From Phascolarctos cinereus (lineage: Eukaryota > Chordata > Mammalia > Diprotodontia > Phascolarctidae): a stretch of DNA of 64,000 nucleotides. The position numbers were made by a program, and so were the translations under genes. The notes under the pieces are model-generated. The model was not told the DNA's origin, ran no database searches, and saw nothing but the letters and a program-made list of their open reading frames with translations. Position 1 is the first letter of the stretch. Each line of letters begins with the position of its first letter. Location of the stretch: positions 880,501-944,500 of the forward strand of contig NW_018344262.1 in NCBI RefSeq assembly GCF_002099425.1, given 5' to 3'. Of this stretch, positions 57,335 to 64,000 are shown piece by piece.

Positions 57335-57340
57335 CCTGAG
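56600..57340 (+). repeat. CA-rich minisatellite with about eight diverged 53-72 bp units, ending in (CA)n
   Basis: The motif cacatgttacctcc or a close variant recurs at 56,801, 56,858, 56,917, 57,018, 57,071, 57,143, 57,199 and 57,261, with spacings of 57, 59, 101 (two units), 53, 72, 56 and 62 bp. Each is followed by a cacacataca block and a cacagcccacc block. The array ends in a pure (CA)n at 57,280-57,328. Long frames across it are compositional. Confidence 0.85.
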
Positions 57341-58084
57341 GACCGATCACACACTCCATCTTCAGAAAGTCAGAGACTTTCACAACCAGAGGTGAAAGCC
57401 CAGATATCTAGGTTGACACTGATGGAGAACTAGGGGCTGAAATGAGGTCAAAGAGATGGCCAGAGCCAGGTTGGCCCCGGGCAAAATAGAGAACCACTAA
57501 GGTCAGGAAACATACTTGGAAGATGCAAATTCAATAGCACCCATGGCGGGGGGGGGGACGACAAATCTGGGCACCAAGACCTGGAGAGAGCCCTGGTCCC
57601 AGAGGGGTGTGGGCACAGGGTCCATGAGGCAGGGGCAAAGCAGAGGACTGCTGCCTTCTCCTTCCTTCCGGCCTGGCAGAATTTCCCTCTCCCCCTCCAA
57701 TTGACTAAAATTACTTTGTAAATCTTGGCATCTGGGACAGAGAGCTGGTCTGGGAGTCTTCCCTCTGCCAAATAGCACCTGGGGATCCCTCAGCAAATCA
57801 TTTCATCTGTGAGGGCCCTGGGCAAGCCTCCAAGAGCAGAAGGTCAAGAGGAGTTGCTGATATGAGTGAGATAAGTGGAGGACGATTCTACCCCAGAGTT
57901 AAAACCACTGCTGATGAAATCGCTGGTCTGGACCAGAAACATCCTTGGGGTTTACTTTTCTGTGCACCTCTGATTTCCCATCAATTGAGGGTAAGCTTCT
58001 TGGGTAAGGACTTTTGTTTTTGTATGGCCAGCGCCAAGCAGGTGAGAGGAAAATGCTGGTGGAATGGGGGGAGTGGGGGAGGGA

Positions 58085-58353
58085 GTAGAAAGAGAGAGAT
58101 AGAGACAAAGACAGAAAGACACAGAGTGACAGAGTGACAAAGACAGAGAGAAACAGAGACAGAGAGAGAAAGGGAGAGAGACAGAGAGAGGGACAGAGGG
58201 AGACAGAAAAAGAGAGAGAAAGAGAGAGAGACAGAAAAGAGAGTGAAGGAGACTGAGAAAGACAGAGAGAAGGGAGGAGGGAAAGAAACAGAGACAGAGA
58301 GAGACAGAATGAGAGAGAAAGACAAAGACACAGAGAGACAGAGAAGGAAGGGA

Positions 58354-58411
<58 letters not shown>

Positions 58412-59290
58412 GAGGAGGGAGAGAGAGAGAGACAGAATGAGGAAGAAAGACACAAAGACACAGAGAGAGAGAGACAGAGAGAGAAGGGAGGGGGGAGAGA
58501 GAGAGAGAAAGATACAGATAGAGACAGAGAGAGAAAGAGAGAGAAAGGGAGATAGAGACAGAGAGAGACAGAAAAATAGAGGAGACACAGAGGCAGAGAC
58601 AGAGAGAAACAATGAGAAAGATACACAAAGAGAGTAAAAGAGAGAGAGAAAGGGAGATAGAGACAGAGAGAGACAGAAGAGAGAGGGACAGCGAGAGACA
58701 GAAAAAGAGAGAGAAAGAGAGAGGGACAGCGAGAGACAGAAAGAGAAAGACAGAGACAGAAAAAAGAGAGGAGACAGAGAAAGAGAGACAGAGGGAGAAG
58801 AGAGAAAAGAGAGACAGAGACATAGAGAAACAGAATGAGAAAGACACACAAAGAGAGAGAGAAGGGAGGAGAGAGAGAAAGATAGAGAAAGAGAGAGAAG
58901 GGAGGGGAGAAACAGAGAGAGGGAGATAGAGACAGAGAGAAAGAGAGGAGAGACAGAGAGAGACACACACACAGAGTTCAAGAGAGAAAAGACAGGGAAG
59001 GAAGGAGAGAGAGAAGAGAGAAGGGGCAGAGAGAGTGGAGTGAGAAGACAGGAGGGAGAGGAGAGAAGAGAGGGGAGAGCGAAAGAGACAGAAAGGAGAA
59101 AAAAGAGAAAGGAGCCAAGAGGCATAGGGGACAGAAAGAGGAATGGTAAGGGAGGAGGAGAGAGATAGAGACACAGAGAGAAAAAGAGAGTTTAGGAGGG
59201 AGAGAAAGAGAGAGAAGAAAGAGAAGAAAGGGGAACAAAGAGACATGGGCAGAAAGAGAGAAGAAAGAGAGGAGTGAGAAGGGGGAGAGG
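58085..59290 (+). repeat. 1.2-kb purine (GA-rich) tract
   Basis: Almost uninterrupted A/G with scattered C (gacagagagaga, gggaggaggga). Includes a pure (GA)n at 58,357-58,407. The opposite strand is a polypyrimidine tract in the PLXNB3 sense direction. Three overlapping minus-strand frames of 338-421 codons made only of L, S, F, P, V and C are artefacts of this composition. Confidence 0.95.
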
Positions 59291-59329
59291 AAGACAGAGA
59301 GGCAGCATGTGATGCAATGAATAGAAAGA

Positions 59330-59595
59330 AAGAAAGGGAACAGACATTTATTAAGATGCTTGCTATGCTCCAGTCAATATGCTAAACGCTTTACAAGTAT
59401 CATCGACATTAGATTTTTCACAACAACCCTGAGAGGCTGGGGTTACATACAGTTGAGGAAACTGAGTCACACAAAGAGCTGAAGTGACTTGCCCAGGGTC
59501 ACACAGCTAGTAAGTGTCTGAGGCTGGATTTGAACTCAGGCTTTCCTAACTCGAGGCCCAGTACTCTATCCAGGCTACCCAGTTGCCCTCAGAGC
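59330..59595 (-). repeat. MIR element
   Basis: Antisense MIR landmarks cgctttacaagtatcatcga, gaggaaactgagtcacac, gtgacttgcccagggtcac, ggctggatttgaactcaggc. Confidence 0.75.
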
Positions 59596-60594
59596 ACTTT
59601 AGCCAATAAGACATGGGTCTGAATCCTGCCTCAGACCCTTAGTAGTTATCACTTCATCTCCTTTGGCTTCAATTTCCTTCTCTATAAAATAGGGCAGTTG
59701 GATGCGAGGCCCACTGAGAGCCTTTCAGTCTGGGATCCTCTGAAGAGACAGTAACAGGGACTCGGAGACAGAAGGCTGAATTCAGAGGCGCCCAGATCTT
59801 GCGACAGTCACAGACCAGCCTGGGAAGCCCTGGGCCTGCCGGGCTGGGTCCTCCCTGGCCAAGTGAAGACATCACCGTCATGCTTGGCCCCAGAGCTCCG
59901 CAAGGTAGCCCAAGGCTGGACCAGCCCTCCCTGGGAGGGCCATGTCAGCATTAGTCAGTTGTGGGCGATGGAACAGGATCGTTTAAGCCATGTCTATAGA
60001 GGGATCAGAAATGGGAGCAGAGAATGACAGAAATGAACACAAAGATGCTGAGAGCCTGCCAGGCAGGAAGTACAGAGGATACAAAGGGAAGAAAAGCCTG
60101 GGCTGGAGAGGGAGAACCAGGTAAAGAGCCTGAGAGAGGGTGGCAGGGGCCAGGGAGGAAAGAAGTAGCACAGCTGTGGGGCTAGGTGTGGGGAGCATAG
60201 CCGATGCAGACACCCAGTCCCAGCAGGCCAGGCAGGCTGGGGCATGGAGCTGAGGCACCAACTTCAAGATGGTGACATGCACACGCAAGCAGGCGTGTGG
60301 AGACGTGCCGAACCCCCAAGACTTGTGTCCTTTCCTCACAGAGGCCTAGACACACACAGACTGCCCGCTCCTGGTATACAGAACCCCGACACCTCAGATG
60401 CATACATCCAAGGAAATGTAAAGACCCCCACTTCCATATGCACATGCAGACTGCCCTTCCACCCCCTGAAACCCAGACCCAGACCCAAACATAGCCACAT
60501 CTTTTCAAGCACAGACATACATGAAGACTTGTCTTCCCCCAACCCTCCATACCTTCCAAAACACATGCATTCACAGATACAGACTACACGCATG

Positions 60595-60607
60595 CACACA
60601 CACACAC

Positions 60608-60643
<36 letters not shown>
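60595..60643 (+). repeat. (CA)n microsatellite
   Basis: Mostly pure CA with one ccaccca interruption. The neighbouring 60,300-60,590 is CA-biased but not repetitive. Confidence 0.9.
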
Positions 60644-61201
60644 TCCATGCGCTGGGGACTGAGCTCTCCCCGAGTGGAGGGGGAGGTTGGCTTTCCACAA
60701 AGACATGACTCCCATCTATCTCCTCTTTTCCCTCAGGATACTCTTATCTCCAGAGGCCAGAGACAGGAAGGCCCAGTGGTAAAGGGTTGGCAGTGCGGGG
60801 ATGGGCCAGGGAGCTGGGGCCACACAGGGAATGGGGGTGGGGCCCCACTCTGGAAAATGGATTTCCTTCAGTCCCCCGGGGCCATGGGGCTAACCTTGCT
60901 GTCACCTTCTATCAGGGTTCCTATATAAGTGTGCAGAAGTGTCCAGGACACGTGCAAATATCCGGCAGTGGCAAGCCTGGGCCCCAGATTTGGACTGGAG
61001 GAGGTGAGAAGCCCCAGGACCCTCTTTCTCCCTTGGGGCCTCCCTACATGGATTTCTGTCTTCCCTCCTCCCAAACACTGGCCCAGCTGCCTCTGGGTAA
61101 AGCAGGTGAGAGGTGGGGAGAGGTGGGGCCCCCGAAGAGAACAATGCTCATGGTGGAAGGCTAGACCAGGGCTGGGTGGAAGGTGTGTCTCAGTCACTTA
61201 C

Positions 61202-61291
61202 CATGAATATTGAGGCAGAGGGGACACTTCCTCCACTCAGCTGCCCCAGGGCACTGCAGCCTGGTACACTGTGGATATGATGGGCATTGTC
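61202..61291 (-). other. PLXNB3: Probable upstream (5' UTR or alternative N-terminal) exon of PLXNB3
   Basis: On the PLXNB3 strand a strong pyrimidine tract and acceptor (ccctttcag) precede 90 nt that end in ATG directly at a strong donor (gtaagt). Spliced to 55,770 the reading is ATG-GTCCCCAAG-ATGGCC, so the terminal ATG is in frame with the main start and would add MVPK. The 90 nt are open in that frame. The human gene has an isoform with an extra N-terminus ending MAPVMAR at the same place, which supports a real junction. The main ATG at 55,761 has the better Kozak context. Confidence 0.6.
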
Positions 61292-63700
61292 CTGAAAGGG
61301 GGTGAAAGGGGGAGATGCTTGAGCCCTTGTCCACTCAGGCCCGCCTGGGGGAGGGCCAGCGGGGTCCACCCTGAGCACAGCTGGCAGTTTCATCAATAGC
61401 AGCTATGATGGTAATTTTCTCCCCTCATCCCCAACAATGTCCCCTCTGTTTCCCTAACCCCACCCAGGGGGGTTCCAGGGACCTATTATCCAACCCTCCC
61501 CTCCCAGGCCTCCGTCCTAGGGTTTCTTGGCCATACTTCCTGGGAGCTGAGAGAGCTTTTCTGCCACTCCAAGGACTCTTGTCAGTCACAGAGATGCCTT
61601 TCTGGCATTGGGGGGGGGGGGCGCAAGAGGACCAGAAATGTCAACCCAAGAATCTGCTCTTTCCCCCTTAGGATACAGGAACAGAAGAAAAGATCCCCAC
61701 ATAGGGCCCCGAGCCCAGCCTGGCATCCGGTAAGCTGACCCTACCCTTTTGGGGTACAGAAAAGAGGGCTCTGAAAAGTGCTCATTAGGGTTCAGAAAGG
61801 CTGAAGACTACCCTCTCTCCCTAATGTCTCCTAGGTCATTCCTAGCCGCAGCTTGACTAGAAAGAAGTGGGGTGGAGCTGGAATGGGAGGAGAGGGTGGA
61901 CAGTGTCCCAGGAATGGGATGGGTGGCCCTGGCACGTGCCCACCCCAGCCTCTATGCCCTCCCCAGATTCTCCTCCCCCCTTGAAATGAATCGCTAGCCT
62001 TAGGGGTTCAATGCCTGCCTTTGTCTAGCAGGAGGGAGGGGGCAGGGGTCTGGGGACAGAGCCCTTGCTGATAAAAAGCAACACAGTACCCAAGACTTCC
62101 CCCCACCCCCGCCACCCCCCACCCCCCAGCTAGCGACTGTCTCCCCTGTGGCATGCCCCCCCCCAGCCCTCCCTGTATTAACCCTGAGCATTCCAGCTCA
62201 GTCTAGCCCTGACATTCCCCTCTCTCACATGGTGACCCTTTTGTGGTACAGCTATGCCAGGCGCAGGACAGAAACAGCTGGTAGTGCCAACTCCAGTTGG
62301 AAAATGCCTAGGAGAAGGAATATGGGGCGATAGGAGGGGAATAGAGCCCCTTTTTTCACCTGATACGGAAAGGGTGGGGCCCCCAGAGATGGCACCTCAG
62401 CACATTTTGTAGCAACTACCTTCATGGCCTCAGGTATGGAAAACATCGTCACAAGACCCCACCCTTTCCCGGCCACCCACTCTAGGAAAAAAAAAAAGTA
62501 ATCCTCAGAGATTAAGTTATCTTCTTGAAAATCCTCTTCCCCAAAGCCTTACCACAGGTCAGCTAACTCCCCGATGGCCTTGGCCTCACCAGGCGAGTTT
62601 TGCCATCTGCTTATATGGGGGAGGTACCATGGTATCACCGTAAGAGTTCTGGGGCACGGCACTCCCGAGCTCCTGATCACACAGGCCCTATGTGGGTGGG
62701 TGTGACCGTGTGGGTCTGTGGGTGTCCTGCTCTGGCAGAGTTTGCATCTTTCTCCCTCTCCATTTGCCCCATTTATAAAATGGGTAGGGAGAGAAAGGAG
62801 CAAGTGTCCTATAGGACTACCAAGTAGGGGGCAGTCCCAAGAACAATTTGCGGGAAGGGGGGTGGGGGGGATGGAAGAAAGGTGAAAACCAAGTATTTGG
62901 ATGGTTAGGGGATTTCCACTTGCTGGTGCCTAGCAGCGGGCATGGTGCCTGGGGACGGGCGAAGCGGGGTGGGGAGAAAGGGCCAGACAGAAGAGGCTGT
63001 GAAAGGAGGTGGCCCGGCCAGGCTGGTTGGGCGGCTCTGGGGGAAGGGAGCCTGGAGCCTTGGTCCCTACCCTTTCCGAAACCCCAGGCTTCTCACAGAG
63101 CAGTTGCTATCCAGAAAGGCATCCCTCCCTGTCTTTACCATCTGTGCACCCTGTGCCAGGCTCCTATCTCCTGGACAGGAAAGGGCAGGATGTTACAGAT
63201 CGCAGTGCTAGGAATAGCCACTTTGTTTCTTTCCTTATCTACTCCCTACTAGAGGGGACAGCCACCTTCTTAACCAAGTCCACTCAGAGTTGCCCTGGCA
63301 ACCACTGTTGGGGGGTAGGGAGAGAGGGCCAGAGTTCTAAGGCTGGTGTCTGTGCTCCGTTCTTCCCGGGGGGGAGCAGCTAGGACACAGGGTCTCCTCC
63401 TTGCTAGGAAGAGTCAACCAGGCACAAAAAAAGCTGCAACTTTCCCCCTCACCTTCTCTGGATTGGGGGAGAGAGAAAAAGGGGACCCCTATAGGCCTTG
63501 CCATCTTTGCCACTTGTCTGTCTCCCCCACCCTGGGGGGTCCATATTTCCCCTTGCCCCATCACGATCTTCTGAGCTGAGATGGGGGGAGCAGGAAGGGT
63601 GAGGCAACCTGCTCCCCACCCGAGCACCCCCAAAGCTGCCTCTGCCCCCCTAGAGTCTGGCCACGGGCTCCCCCACGAGGCCAGGGCATGTACCCACCTA
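61292..63700. other. Upstream PLXNB3 intron or intergenic DNA; no gene recognised
   Basis: GC-moderate, G-run-rich DNA without long mobile elements. I looked on both strands for exons of ABCD1, the next gene in human, and found none. Low-complexity C-runs lie at 62,097-62,130 and 62,153-62,165. Confidence 0.5.
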
Positions 63701-63701
63701 C

Positions 63702-63900
63702 CTGGGCAAAGACTCCCGCAGGGGCAGAAAGGAGGGAGGAGGGAGCGAGGGTACAGGCCGTCCCGGGCGGGAACTGGGGGAGTTGGACAGCCAGGCAGGA
63801 ATCTTCCCTCCCACTTTCCCTCCCTCCCTCCCTCCCTCCCTCCCTCCTTCTTCCCTCCTTGCCGGTGCCCCAGCTTCCCCACAATGCAATATGCCCAAAC
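63702..63900 (-). promoter_or_regulatory. PLXNB3: Possible first exon and promoter of PLXNB3
   Basis: On the minus strand a GC-rich segment ends in gggagtctttgcccag followed by a donor-like gtaggtgg at 63,701-63,694. A (CCCT)n run at 63,814-63,847 and G-runs on the PLXNB3 strand (63,924-63,960) lie just upstream. This fits a TATA-less GC-rich promoter, but there is no coding evidence and the upstream limit is a guess. Confidence 0.3.
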
Positions 63901-64000
63901 CAACCCAGCCAGCCCAGCCCCTTTGCCCGCCCTCCCCCACCCCCCACCCCCACCCCCCACATCCATTTCCAGGGCCTTGACTTCCCATCCCAAGGCAGGT

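Larger units (their letters stand above)
55771..61201 (-). other. PLXNB3: PLXNB3 5' intron region
   Basis: The acceptor ctggtatag ends at 55,771, nine nt before the ATG, so the start codon lies in an exon with an upstream partner. The interval holds a CR1/L3-like 3' end (about 56,040-56,192: gactagatggaggcctctgg ggtcccttccagc), the minisatellite, the purine tract, a MIR (59,330-59,590) and a (CA)n tract. No further coding exon was recognised. Confidence 0.6.

Noticed and set aside
56457-57433. Several His/Thr/Pro-rich plus-strand frames of 119-205 codons
   Set aside because: They arise from the CA-rich minisatellite in all frames.
57899-59246. Three overlapping minus-strand open frames of 338-421 codons
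   Set aside because: They consist almost only of L, S, F, P, V and C from the CT strand of a purine tract; all three frames are open at once, which shows composition and not coding.
61292-64000. ABCD1 3' exons, expected next in human order
   Set aside because: No ABC-transporter motif was found on either strand; the gene probably lies beyond the window.

Overview
The window looks like marsupial genomic DNA, most likely Australian. The gene content is vertebrate: multi-exon genes with GT/AG introns. The DNA is packed with a tRNA-derived CORE-type SINE (about 18 copies that begin ggggcagctaggtgg and end in the MIR-like tgaccctgggcaagtcac tail) plus marsupial-type L1, L2/CR1 and hAT pieces. The order IDH3G, SRPK3, PLXNB3 is the order found at human Xq28 (inverted here), so the source is probably the conserved part of a marsupial X chromosome. 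All comparisons with human proteins are from memory, not from a search.

Layout. 1-3,850: the last six coding exons of IDH3G (+), with its poly(A) signal. About 4,000-14,330: complete SRPK3 (-), arranged tail to tail with IDH3G about 150 bp away. Sixteen coding exons join in frame to about 680 codons, with a CpG-rich first exon. A second start lies at 12.6 kb behind a TATA/MEF2/E-box promoter. 14,400-16,640: intergenic DNA made mainly of an antisense L2 with a SINE in it. About 16,640-55,770: PLXNB3 (-). Thirty-four coding exons run from signal peptide and Sema domain through PSI and IPT repeats, one membrane helix, split GAP domain and Rho-binding domain to a C-terminal VTDL. Exon phases agree throughout except in exon 25 (23,806-24,122), which carries one extra base. 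55,770-64,000: 5' side of PLXNB3, with one well-defined upstream exon (61,202-61,291), a CA-rich minisatellite, a 1.2 kb purine tract and G-rich DNA.

How the genes relate. IDH3G is the regulatory gamma subunit of mitochondrial NAD-isocitrate dehydrogenase. SRPK3 is a muscle-biased SR-protein kinase. PLXNB3 is a semaphorin receptor. They share no pathway, so their neighbourhood is conserved synteny and not an operon. The most interesting observations are the two SRPK3 promoters feeding phase-compatible first exons, a 26-nt SRPK3 microexon next to a very long CT tract, and the single-base frameshift in the PLXNB3 Rho-binding domain. No previously undescribed gene system was found.
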